From the NCBI RefSeq assembly GCF_047663525.1, contig NC_092593.1, positions 23,214,501 to 23,278,500 on the forward strand: DNA of 64,000 nucleotides, written 5' to 3'. Numbering within the stretch: position 1 is the stretch's first letter; every line of letters begins with the position of its first letter. A model generated the notes under the pieces. The model saw nothing but the letters and a program-made list of their open reading frames with translations. It was not told the DNA's origin and did not search any database. The stretch is from Anas platyrhynchos (taxonomy: Eukaryota; Chordata; Aves; Anseriformes; Anatidae). Shown in pieces: positions 19,199 through 29,370 of the stretch. The position numbers and the translations under genes were made by a program.

Positions 19199-20400
19199 CG
19201 GGCCGGGAGCGAGCGGAGCGGGCTCGCCTCTGATTACCTCACTTTTCGGACGTGACCGTGTTGCCGGTGCCAGCAGTATTAGCGGATTTGCCTCCCCTAA
19301 GAGCCACCACCCTCCTTCCCCGCAGCCCCGAGTAGGTCCGTGAGCAGGAGCCGTCCTTTTCTAGCTGTTGTAAGCATGACAGTGCAATATACTGCAAACC
19401 AAGGGACTAATAAGCTGGTAATGATGTACTTGAAGGTAAGTCTTAGAGATCCATTAGTGTTAGCAGCGCGTCATGCTGAGGTGTTGTAGACCAGTTGTGA
19501 GCGGTGGGAACTTGCCCGCGTGTGAGTTTATTTCAGAGAAGTTAATTTATGAATTCTTCCGTAACGTGAGGATCGCAGCGGACTAAATGATACGTATTTA
19601 TTATTTTAAGCGAGACATTTTTGTATCACTGATTATTTATCCTCGTCTTAATGTATTTATGTGGCTATTTGTAGAGTTTATTCACCAACGCTTCGGGAGA
19701 TCGATCCAGGTCCGTGGTGACTTACATTTCACCTATTTAGTATCTTCGGTCTGAGCTAGTTGAGAGAGTAGTCTTGAACAGTTGTAACAGTGGCTGGTGT
19801 TTGTAGTTTATGTAAGGATTAATTAAGACAGCGACTTGTAAGTCAATAATAGAGTAAAACAAACCGTGGCGTCACACAAGGAGCCGTTACACTCGAAAAA
19901 AAAAAAAAAAAGTTAAAAAAAAAAAAGCGCAGTATTTTTTTCAAGTATTTATTTCAGCCCGGCTGGCACCGCGGGGCCGCCTCCGCGCTGGGAGCGCAGC
20001 CGCGGGGAGGAGGCGGTCTACGAGGCTTGGCCATCTTGAGTCAGACCAAATCCTGCCTACGAAAACCTCGGTGAGGTTAGCATTTATTTATTGACTAGGG
20101 ATCTGTCGCACGCATTTTTTCGGTGGGCTATTTTCTTTTTTTCTACTTTTGTTGTTGTTGTTCATTACATTCTGGCTATCTGAAATAGGAAAGAAATTAG
20201 AAGCTTAACGCAAAACAAATATATTAGAAACCCTCTGATAGTGCTAATTTCATTAGGGTCTCCATAGCAATCCGTGCAGCAGCTGCCACCTCCTTTGTTA
20301 TTTATACTGTTGTCTTTATACTAACCATAAATCAAATTTTTAGACATCTTTGGAAGCCCGAGCTTTTCCTCTTGTTTTTATCATAAAAATAAACTTTGAA
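19199..20400 (+). other. HOXD3: HOXD3 3' UTR and proximal downstream region
   Basis: Becomes AT-rich directly after the stop. It has several ATTTA-type elements (for example 19590-19670) and an 8-mer GTGCAATA (19382-19389) complementary to the miR-25/32/92/363/367 seed. The first canonical AATAAA after the stop is at 20388-20393, about 1.2 kb downstream, without an obvious GT-rich element behind it. An A-run lies at 19899-19926. The true end of the transcript is uncertain. The segment 20230-20340 (AATTTCATTAGGG, ATAAATCA at 20327-20334) looks like a regulatory block. Confidence 0.45.
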
Positions 20401-20533
20401 AGAAAATTGACAATCAGATACATACAGCCGAAAAGGAGCTGCCAGGGCGGGGCGCGGACAGAGTCCCAGAGCCTAAGACAGCCCGGTCCCGTGAAGGGGA
20501 CAGCTAACACACGGGGAAGAATAAAAATATATA

Positions 20534-20602
20534 TTAAAAAAAAAAAAAAAAGGGAGAGAAAATAAAGGGGGAAAAAAAGGAAAAAAAAAAAAAAAAAAAA
20601 AG
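20534..20602 (+). repeat. A-rich low-complexity tract
   Basis: Two poly-A runs separated by a G/A-rich stretch. It could be the scar of an old poly(A)-tailed insertion, but no retrogene body is recognisable upstream. Confidence 0.75.
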
Positions 20603-20934
20603 AACGGTGCTCTGAAACCTCGTGTTTTCTCCTCTTTAGTTACACGGCTGTGTTGAATCCCTCACTGGACTTACAGAGATACTTTCTGTAAAGGTTGGCA
20701 TTAAAGTCTCTTCCTGACGGTACATGTCGCTCCGAGAAGTCTACTCTTACCTATTTCTAAAAGTGTCGAGTTAAAGATTAATCAGATCTTCTGTATTCCC
20801 CACAAAACCATCTGACACGTAACTTTCAAGTTTGACAAACACTGCAACTCCTACTCCATCCTCTAATGACAGGACCTGGAATTCCTATTGTGAGGAATAT
20901 TTTAACTCCTCCAATTCTGCTCAACACAGACAAG

Positions 20935-21150
20935 TTTCTTTCTCTCTTTCTCTCTTTCTCTCTTTCTCTCTTTCTCTCTTTCTCTCTTTCTCTCTTTCTC
21001 TCTTTCTCTCTTTCTCTCTTTCTCTCTTTCTCTCTTTCTCTCTTTCTCTCTTTCTCTCTTTCTCTCTTTCTCTCTTTCTCTCTTTCTCTCTTTCTCTCTT
21101 TCTCTCTTTCTCTCTTTCTCTCTTTCTCTCTTTCTCTCTTTCTCTCTTTC
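20935..21150 (+). repeat. (TTTCTCTC)n microsatellite
   Basis: About 27 nearly perfect 8-bp units of pure pyrimidine, 216 bp long. The long ORFs here on both strands (repeating Ser-Leu-Phe or Lys-Arg-Glu) are artefacts of this repeat. It is a mirror-symmetric polypurine/polypyrimidine tract able to form triplex DNA. Confidence 0.97.
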
Positions 21151-24100
21151 CCCTTCCCTCTCTTCTTCTCTGTCTTCAGATATTTGTGTTTGGCTGGACA
21201 GTAATGATTCAAAATACCACTTAGAGTTTTATTTTCCCCTCTGTGCAATTTTAATGATGTTGTACTATGCTGAAAAAGTGTATCTTTTATTAAATTTCAC
21301 TTTTACCCAAGCAAATTTGGATATATGTGTTGTAGATGTGTAAACAAAAGAGAACAGAATAAACTACTTTGGTCAGAAACATATTTTAACCATTTTGAGC
21401 CCTAAAATTGTTCTCTATGGAAGTCCTCACACGATCATTTCTTAGAAGCTCCATCCTGGAGCGATCAAAATATACAAATGATATGAAAAGTAAGGCTAGA
21501 CACTACTCGTGAATTATACTTCTATGATATTCCATAAGTATATATATATGTTTGTATCTCCAAGCCTTCTGTAATTGATGTACCCACGACTGGAATTGTC
21601 CATGTATATTTTTTTGTGTGTTCTCGAAAACACGACGTGTCTCTCATCATTTGCTTCCAGCTGCAAAATGACAAGGCGGCACCATCTCTGCGGGGCCGTC
21701 CCTGGTGTAACCCAACGTGCTTTTCCCAAGTGTTTTCCACCTTCGTGCTCTGTAGACTGTTCTTCAAACAGTGTCTGCTCTGACTTACACTATTAGTCCT
21801 TCATAAAATCCGTTAAGAGAGAAAAGGCCGTGTACAGATAGCCCTTCCCCAGACCGGAGGAAGACGGGGTTTCCAGAGGCGCCGCCTGAGCGCCAGCACT
21901 GTGCCGCCGAGGCGTGCTGGCCTCCCTTGTTCTTGTGCAGTGGCGGCAAGCCGGGGTTTGCAGACTTGGTCTCCAGCGGGGGAGGAGGAGGAGCGTGTGC
22001 GAGGGGGAATCTTATTGTAAATAAATTCACTTTCTTCTCCGTGACTCTGGCAGAGGCGTCTCGTTTGTAACGTGATAGAAGTCCGTGATGATAACCTAAT
22101 TATTAGAAGTAATGTTACTTTAGTGAGATCGCTGGCATTTTTACAATGTTTGTACAAGCATCAGCAATCTAGAGGAGAAAGACACTTTGGCACAAGCCAG
22201 ACTTTTTCTTGGCCCATTATTTAAAACTCATAAATTATAAACGAGCCCCTTTCCCTCCACACTCAAGAGGAACTCAGCTCCTTTGCAACAGCGTCTGATG
22301 CGCTGAGCTCCAGCCACCCATTTAAAACACAACTCACAACTTGTTTGTGAAGGCCAGCCCTGGGGCTCATCCCAGCCTCGCCTTTCTTTGTAAATAGGAA
22401 CCACATAATCCCTTCCCCTTCCTTCCCTGCTCCCTCCATCCACTGCAGACCCAGGGGCAGGGGCACAGAGCTTCTCTGGCTGAGGTGCATTGGAGGGCAC
22501 CAGGCTTTGCTGAGGCCATGCCCCCAAATACATCAATGGGCTTTGGATCTCTGGTTGATGGTCTGGTCCATGCAGTGACCCCCTCTTGGGTGGGGTTGAT
22601 GCCAGTGTTGTGGGGCTGGAAAAGCAAAGCCGAAAGTGCCCTGCTTCGTTAGCAAGAGCACTGCAGGCTCTCAGCCCTGGTCCCCCTGAGCAGCTGCCAC
22701 CATAGGACCATACCTGAAGGATGGAGCCCCTTGGCAGCTCCAGGAAGACCCCCGACTTTGTGGGGGACCAGCAGGGTCACTGGGACTCCATTGCCAGGAG
22801 GAGACTGAAGGAACGATGAGCCTCAGGAGTGTCTGCGTGCTGCCAGCCCCATGCCAGCCCTGTGAACCAGCCTGCAGGAAGGCCTGGGCACAAAAGGGGT
22901 TCCACTTGGGAAAAAAAACAAACCAAACCAAAACAAGAAAAAAACAGGGAAAAAGGATAGAGCTGCTGGGCTGCTGCTGATGGGGCACCTGGGTGGCAGC
23001 TGCTGGCTGGGGCAGGAGGAAAGGAGCCGCGGTCGTGCTGCCATCCATCCAGCTCTGTGCCAGTGCGCAGAGTGTGCCCAGTGGGACACACACAGTGGCA
23101 GCCCCACAGGGTTGCACACTGCTGCAGCCCCACAGGGAACAAAAGCCATGAGGCAGCACAAAGGAGCCGGTGCTGCTGGGCCAGCCAGCGGCTGGGTTGG
23201 CTGGCTGGGGCTCTCTTTCTAAAAGGTGGGAGATGGGCCTGGCCACTTTTGGGGGGCTAAACGCCAGGCTGGCAGGCAGGCAGCAGCCCCCATTGCCAGG
23301 CGAGGCAGGGCAGTGGGCATGCTGTGGGCCTCGTGGGGAACACGCCTGGAGGGGGAGGGAGCAGGGCGGCTCTGTTCAGGGCTCATCAATCACACCCTGC
23401 ACACTTTTCATCCAACAGCAGTTCCTCCTCCTTCAGCTCGGGCCTGAGCCAGCTGGGACCTGACCAAAAGCCTGGCCAGCAGAGGCACAGCCCGGTCCCT
23501 GAGCTGGAAAGCCCTGGCATAATGTGGCTTCCAGCCAGCAAGACTGTGAACGAGCCCCTTCAGTCACAAAGGTGCCAAAAGGGAGCCTGCAGGCAGCGAG
23601 GTGTCTGTGCCTGCATGCCCAAGCCTCTGCTGATGCCCAGGGTCCCAGGAGCTCCCTGAGCTGTGCTGGGATGAGCCCAGAGAGGCTCAGCTGCAATGGC
23701 CATGAGCACAAAGCTGAAGAAAGTCGGCACAGGAGCTACAACGTGGCACGATGGGGGGATTCTGGGGAAAAATACTCCTGAATGTACAATTTCAGCACTT
23801 ATATTTGCTTTTTCTTTATTTGCTGATGTGCAGTTCTCCTTGCAGCAGCAGAAGCTTTGGGAGAGAGTAGATAACCACACCAGAGTGAGGTGTGAAAGCT
23901 GGATCTGTGTTCCTGGGCCAGCTTTTAGGATATCTTGGGGCAAGAAGGGCTAGGCAGGGCAGCAGGCTTTGCTGCAGACCCTTTGACACCTCTGTTTTGC
24001 ACACAGTAGCGGGCTTACCTTGATGCTCAATACCTGTAATTTCTCCTTCAACAAAATTCACAGACATTGGATAGGAAACAGGGAATTACATGGCACAGAG

Positions 24101-26949
24101 GCCCATGGGGAAATCCCTCTTCTAGGGGAATCCTGAAGGAAGAAGGACGAGACCTTCCTCTTCCATGTTTGTGCAGAAGATCCTTGTAGTTAATCCCATG
24201 TAGTAGAAGAGCACGGGTCTCCTGTCCCAGCCTTGCTGAAGCTGCCCCAGGGGTCAGGCAGGAAAGGAGAGCTTGTGGCACGCAAATATCAAGGGAAGAG
24301 GAAAACACACCTTCCTCAGGAAGAGGTGCCTGCCCTTCTGGAAGGGCCTTGTGTGTGCTGGAGCTGTGCCTGGAGCTGTGTCAGAGCGGCAGGGCAATTT
24401 CCCTTCTGTGCCCTGGGGTCTCTCTACATCCCTGCTTTTAGCCACACTCTACAAAATAAACTTCCCAGGGATTCTTCTTCCCTAATAGCCTTCTTCCCGG
24501 GGCCTTTTGAAGACTTGCCAGTGTAACAGGGCCACTGAACGTATTCCAAGTGCGTGGATGGGCACACAGCCCTGCTTACCCCTGGGCACTGCCGCCAGGA
24601 ACCGGCTCTCATGGATGGCAGGATCCTGGCAGCAGAGGGGCCAGCAGAGGGATCTGTCAAATCTCATGTGTTATTGTGGTAACTGTGGCAATATTGTGCC
24701 CCAGGCTGTTTCCATCATGCAGCCTTGAGGTGGTGCCTCTATTTGAGGGCTGCTTCCATCTTCAGTGCATGTGGTAGCATGGGGGCTGGTTGGGTCCATC
24801 ATTCTCCCAGAGGTTTCTGTTTCATCAGCTCCCCTGGCTCACATCATCACTGTGCTGCTGAGACATCCCTAAAGCTACTGGCCATCCACAAATTCCCTTT
24901 GATGGCCATCATGTTTCTCCCACTCTTCTTTTTAATCCAGTTTTCTTTCTTCTCTTTGGACATTCAGAGACTCTTATCCGGTAGACCTCTTGCAAAAAAT
25001 AAAACAAACACCACCAACAACAAAAACATCTGCAGTTGCTCAACACTGAGACTTAGTTATTTAACTCTGAACACAGTGAAATCCAGGAACTTAGAGAATT
25101 GCAACCCCCTCCTCAAAAGACAGAGCAGCAACAGGAGACACTTGGCCTGTGCGTAGAGAATGGTTTCTGCTTTCCACATCCTTGAACACTCCTGCAAAAA
25201 CAAACAGGTAACGAATGAGAAACTCAGTAACAGGATCCAGCTGGGTGAATGGAAAGATCGTATGCTCTTGTTTTAGCATTTAAAACACAGCTTTAGGTGT
25301 AATTAAAGCAGTTGTGTTCTACAAACAGAGGAGCTGAGCAAGGCAACAGCCCTCCTCCAGAGCCCATGCTGTCTGCCTCACTGCGGGCGGGAGTTTTTAC
25401 AGCAGGGGGGACGGAAGAGGGTAAATGCTTTCCTAGTGGACATCCTTTCTTTGCTAAAGAGAAAGTCTGGTGTTTGCAGGCTTCTGTTCTATCAGAAAAT
25501 GACATATTTCAAACCCCTCTTCTTGCCATGGGTGTGCTGAGCAAGCTTGCATCACCAGAATTTAAACCCTTCATAGTTTTAAACCCAACCATAGTTTTCC
25601 TGACCAGGTGTATTTTATTTAAACTGTTGTATCTTATACCTGTGTCCTGTACAAATGGCAGCGTAGGTGATAATCCCATTAATAGTGTATCAGGGTAGTA
25701 CAGCCCCTAACCATGAGCAAGGCTGTGTCTATAGAGCACCTAACAGCAGGGCTCTGGGCTTACAGTGATGGCTGTTTGTGGACTGAGCCTGGAGTAAGCT
25801 AAGGTAGCAATCTGTACAGCTAGCCTGTGTCCTTAAAGATGTGCTGGGTGAGCTGGGGAGAAAGCAGGGCTGTTAGAAGGCTGTTAGAAGGCTCCACTTC
25901 TGTTCACAACCCACATGCAGGGAAGTGATCTCATGTCCTTGCCAGCTGGTGCCTGTTGACCCCAGGGACAGACCCTGCAGCACAGTCCCAGCAGCCCCAC
26001 TGCCATGCCCCATGGGTGGCACAGCTGCTGGGCAGCCACGCTCTTCTTCCCTGCAGAGGTCCTGGGAGGACCAAATCCCCAGGGACAAGAGCTGAGGCTG
26101 TCAATGAAATGCCCTGACCGTATCTCCCCACGCTCTCCCTTCCTTGCCACCAGTCCAGTACTCTGATATCCACAAAGGACCCAGTGGGATTTTGATTTCT
26201 CTGGGCCATCCTGGTTACCTTTGGGTGGCTGGCACCATCTCTGGCCCTTGCAAAATTTGTGTGCCTCTTCCAGGCCACAGTGAGCAGTGCTTTGGCTAAG
26301 AGCTCATCAGACTCTTTGAACTGTTGAATAGAAGGCACTGGATGATGGATAAAAACATTTTAGTTTCAGGTCTTTGTTTGGGAATAAAATATTTTGGTGG
26401 CATGGTGCAATCCTTGCATTTCCCAAGTGAGCCCACAGCCGCACCCTAAAAGCTAGGAGGTGAAATTAACTCAGTGTTTAACTCAAAGCTGAATAGTGCA
26501 GCCCTTCTTCGTGTTCCTTCCCTACCCAAGTGTGTCATCCAAGCCTGAGTGTGCTCTGCCTCTTGCCTTTACTGCACTGACACATGACTGTTAATTTTAA
26601 TGAGCTGAATGAAACCCACCAGGATCCACATCGAGGTTTTAGGTAGCTCAGACTGGGCTGTCAAGCCTCCCTTGCAGTCATACAAGGAAAGACGATGACT
26701 TTTGGAGTTCAGGGTTCGCATTCTCTGTGTTTCTTCCTGTTCCCTGCCATCCAGGGAGAAGAGTAAGAGAAAGTGTTGGAGGGTTTGGCAGGGCAGTGCA
26801 ACTTGCTGCACTCCTGTGCCTGCTGTGCTCCTTTGCTTCCTGTGCCAGCTGCGAACACTCAGTGAAGAATGCCGAATCGCCAAGGGAAAAATGAAAGCCC
26901 ATTAGCGTGGTGAGCTGGGGGATTCACTGCTGAGAGCCTGCAGAGCACT
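21151..26949. other. HOXD3-HOXD1 intergenic region
   Basis: No homeobox and no other gene is recognisable, consistent with the absence of a group-2 gene in vertebrate HoxD clusters. From about 22,200 to 26,900 the DNA is moderately GC-rich and CpG-poor. ORFs such as the minus-strand 191-codon frame at 22671-23246 are Ser/Pro/Gly-rich without domains. A direct repeat GCAGCCCCACAGGG occurs at about 23098-23111 and 23124-23137. GCAGAGG-type motifs reminiscent of CTCF cores are at 23472-23485 and 24628-24653, but they match only partly. An antisense lncRNA is known in this interval in mammals; I cannot demonstrate one here. Confidence 0.5.
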
Positions 26950-27381
26950 TATCTGATGGAGCGAGACCATTAAGTGCCGGGAGGTGCAGCACCCCCCGGG
27001 TGCGGACAGCGCGGGGGTGCCCGCTGGGCTGATGTCCTGGCACAGCCCCGTCCTGGGACAGGGGCAGGGGCAGGGACAGGAGCCTGGGCGGCGGCAGGGC
27101 GCCGTCTCCCCTCCAAATCCCGGCTCTGCAGTGAGCGGCGGCTCCGCCGACCCGGCCGGCCCCGGGGGGTCCCGGCAGAGCTGGGGCCGGGGGCGCTGCC
27201 CGCCGGTTCCCGGCGCTGTGTCCCCTCCCCCATCACCCCCTGTCGCTGCCCCTCGGCCCGCAGGGTCAGGCCGGGCCGCGCTGCCCGTCCGAGTCCCGTG
27301 ACGGGAGCGGGCGGCCGGCAGCGGGCAAGGGAGCCGGCGGTGCCCGGGACCCCCGGTGCGGGCTGCCCCCGGCGGGCTCCC

Positions 27382-27440
27382 ATTGGCCGCGGGGCGGGAC
27401 GTGCCGCCCGCTCCGGCCCTATATCAGGGCAATATTGCCC
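27382..27440 (+). promoter_or_regulatory. HOXD1: HOXD1 core promoter
   Basis: An inverted CCAAT box (ATTGG, 27382-27386), a GC box (GGGGCGGG, 27391-27398) and a TATA-like CTATATCA (27419-27426) are in the expected order, ending about 60 bp before the start codon. The TATA-like site is followed at once by the perfect 14-bp palindrome GGGCAATATTGCCC (27427-27440). Transcription probably starts at about 27450. Confidence 0.55.
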
Positions 27441-27486
27441 CGGCGGGGCGCGGGGCAGGTGTCGGAGCGGCGCTGCCCGCGCAGGC

Positions 27487-28230
27487 ATGGACCTGGGGTA
27501 CCTCTCCATCGGGCTGTGCCGCGGGGTCCCGGTGCCCCCCTGCCCGCGACGGGGACCCGGATCCTTCCCCCCGCCGGACATCGCGGCCCCCCCCCCGCCG
27601 CCTGCCTGCGCGGGGTGCGCGGCGGTCCCGTGCCCCGGCTACGAGCGGCCCCGCGGAGCTGGGACACCGGGAGAGCGCTGCAGGGACCCACCGCGCCCCG
27701 ACGACTCCGGGACCCGCCGCCCGACCCCTCCGGAGTTCGGCCGCCCCCGGCCCCGTCCCGGCTCCCCGACCCCCGGGACGGCCCCGGCGGCGCCCCGCAC
27801 CTTCGAGTGGATGCGAGTGAAGCGGAGCCCGTCCGGGAGAAGTGAGTGGGGCCGCAGGGCGCGGGAGGGGGCCGCTCCCATCCCTGCTCCCCTCTGCCCC
27901 TCTCCTGCCCCGACCCTCGCCCCCCCGTCCCGCTCCCTTCCCCCGCCCCCGCCCCGCTGAAGCGCGGTGTTTTTCGGCGTTGCAGGCGGCGCGGCGCCTC
28001 CCGCCTGCCCCCTGCGCACCAGCTTCAGCACCCGGCAGCTCACGGAGCTGGAGAAGGAGTTTCACTTCAGCCGCTACCTGTCGCGGGCCCGCCGCCTCGA
28101 GGTGGCCCGCTCGCTGCGCCTCCGCGACGCCCAGGTGAAGGTCTGGTTCCAGAACCGCCGCATGAAGCAGAAGAAGCGGGAGCGGGAGGCGCTGGCAGCC
28201 CCCCGGGCAGCCCCGGGGAGCCCCCCCTGA
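27487..28230 (+). CDS. HOXD1: Homeobox protein Hox-D1, short form
   Basis: Hox group-1 (labial-type) transcription factor. Coding exons 27487-27841 and 27986-28230 are separated by a 144-bp GT-AG intron (donor AAGTGAGT, acceptor TTGCAG), giving 199 aa; human HOXD1 is about 328. The group-1 hexapeptide TFEWM is at residues 105-109 (nt 27799-27813), followed by RVKRS. The homeodomain is residues 125-184, with [20 protein letters not shown] and KRERE as in group 1, and it keeps W48, F49, N51 and R53. Several positions that are I, K or N in other HOX1 proteins are V/L, R or S here. Exon 1 is short, Pro/Arg-rich and lacks the usual SYLEY-type N-terminus. The start is the only ATG in frame downstream of the TATA-like box, with G at +4. 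Reading frame and splice sites are intact, so I call a functional gene that has diverged. Confidence 0.92.
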
Positions 28231-29370
28231 GCCCCGCCTGGGCGTCGGGGCTGCGGCCGGCTCCTCCGTCAGGGCCGGCCCCGCTTTCGCTGCCGCTTAC
28301 CTGCGGCCGTGTCGCGGAGCATCGGCAGGGAAAGTTGCTGCCGGCCCCAAGCGCCGCTGTTCGGCTCCGTCTTGGAGCCCCCGGCCGGGCCCAGCCAGCA
28401 GCCGTCGGGGAGCGGTGGGGGGCACCGGGGGCCCCGAGCTGCCGCCCTCTCCTGCGTTTATCTCGTGGGAAGGGAGCTGCGCGGGGCGGCGGCACGGCGG
28501 GTGGGCGCGCACGGCTTCTGGCAGCGCTCCTGCAGGAGCCGGGGGAGCCTCGACGGGGCAGGGCAGAGCGCGGAGGGCTTCCCCTCACGGCGACGGAAAG
28601 GATGCGCGCCGGTATCAAGCGTGGCGCGGAGCCCCCTTAGGACAAGCGCCCTTATCTTCGTCCCCGGGGCCACAGTGGCGGGGCCCAGCCGGTGCCCTCC
28701 CACGGCTCCCCCCCGGGCACCTCTGGGGTGGGGGGACAGGGACGGGACGGGACGGGACGGAAGGGCGCAGGGCCTCCTGCAGCTCCCCTGTCCCGGGTCC
28801 CGGCCGCCCGCCTCCCCCGGGCTCTCTTGTTGTGTACGGGTGAAAAACTGCACCGCGTTAAATCCGTATGCAAAACGGATTAAAGCGCAGAAGGAGCCCG
28901 GGGATTCCTGTGTCTTTCTCTCGGAGTAGCGGTTCAGAAAGTGACAGCCATTGGTTGCTCCACAGAAGCGCAAAATTCACCAGGGATCCCCGCTTCCCCG
29001 GATTTCACCTCTCCCAGAGGTAAAGCAGAGGTATCCAAGAGGACAGAGCAGCCGACCCCAAACACTTCTCCAGCACCTGGACGGTGGCTGGGCAAGCATC
29101 GTGGCGGCGCAGAGGGACCTCTGGATCCACGGGACCACGGGACAAAACAATTTTAGACGACTCTCCCTCTGCTTTGGACTTCATCTGGCTGTGGGACTTC
29201 GGGGTGAAGAACAAGTCGTGGGGAGAGGGATCCTGGGGGTCCAGAGCGCGGGGTCCCCAGCTGGGAGCCAGCCCCAGCCTCCCACAGCTGCGGGGCCTCG
29301 TGTTGTGCTTACACACTGTGTCCCCACTGTACTTGGAAAGTACAATAAAGCTGGCGGCTGTGCATGCATG
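28231..29370 (+). other. HOXD1: HOXD1 3' UTR with poly(A) signal
   Basis: GC-rich at first and then less so. AATAAA at 29344-29349 is followed by a GT-rich stretch (TGTGCATGCATG, then TTTTTGGTTTTGT), a good poly(A) site 1.1 kb after the stop. No nearer AATAAA is seen. The ORFs here lack domains. Confidence 0.55.

Larger units (their letters stand above)
17440..19260. promoter_or_regulatory. HOXD3: HOXD3 CpG island
   Basis: CpG-dense sequence covers the 5' UTR, both exons and the intron of HOXD3, and falls off sharply in the 3' UTR. It is the largest island between HOXD4 and HOXD1. Confidence 0.7.
26950..28850. promoter_or_regulatory. HOXD1: HOXD1 CpG island
   Basis: Extremely GC- and CpG-rich over about 1.9 kb, covering promoter, both exons, the intron and much of the 3' UTR. 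A GGGAC pentanucleotide repeated about five times lies at 28736-28762. Most long ORFs in other frames are by-products of this composition. Confidence 0.75.

Noticed and set aside
20826..21248. Lys/Arg/Glu repeat protein on the minus strand
   Set aside because: Artefact of the (TTTCTCTC)n microsatellite.
22671..23246. 191-codon minus-strand ORF between HOXD3 and HOXD1
   Set aside because: Pro/Ser/Gly-rich with no domain, no splice or promoter context, and overlapping frames also open.
24628..24653. CTCF-like motifs (GCAGCAGAGGGG and CCAGCAGAGGGA)
   Set aside because: The core agrees but the 3' half (GGCGC) is missing, and similar partial matches are common in GC-rich DNA. Not strong enough to call an insulator without ChIP data.
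26974..27960. HOXD1 N-terminal extension from an upstream in-frame open stretch
   Set aside because: The frame is open upstream but begins with GTG, not ATG, and the CCAAT, GC and TATA-like boxes lie between it and the ATG at 27487. The extension is compositional.
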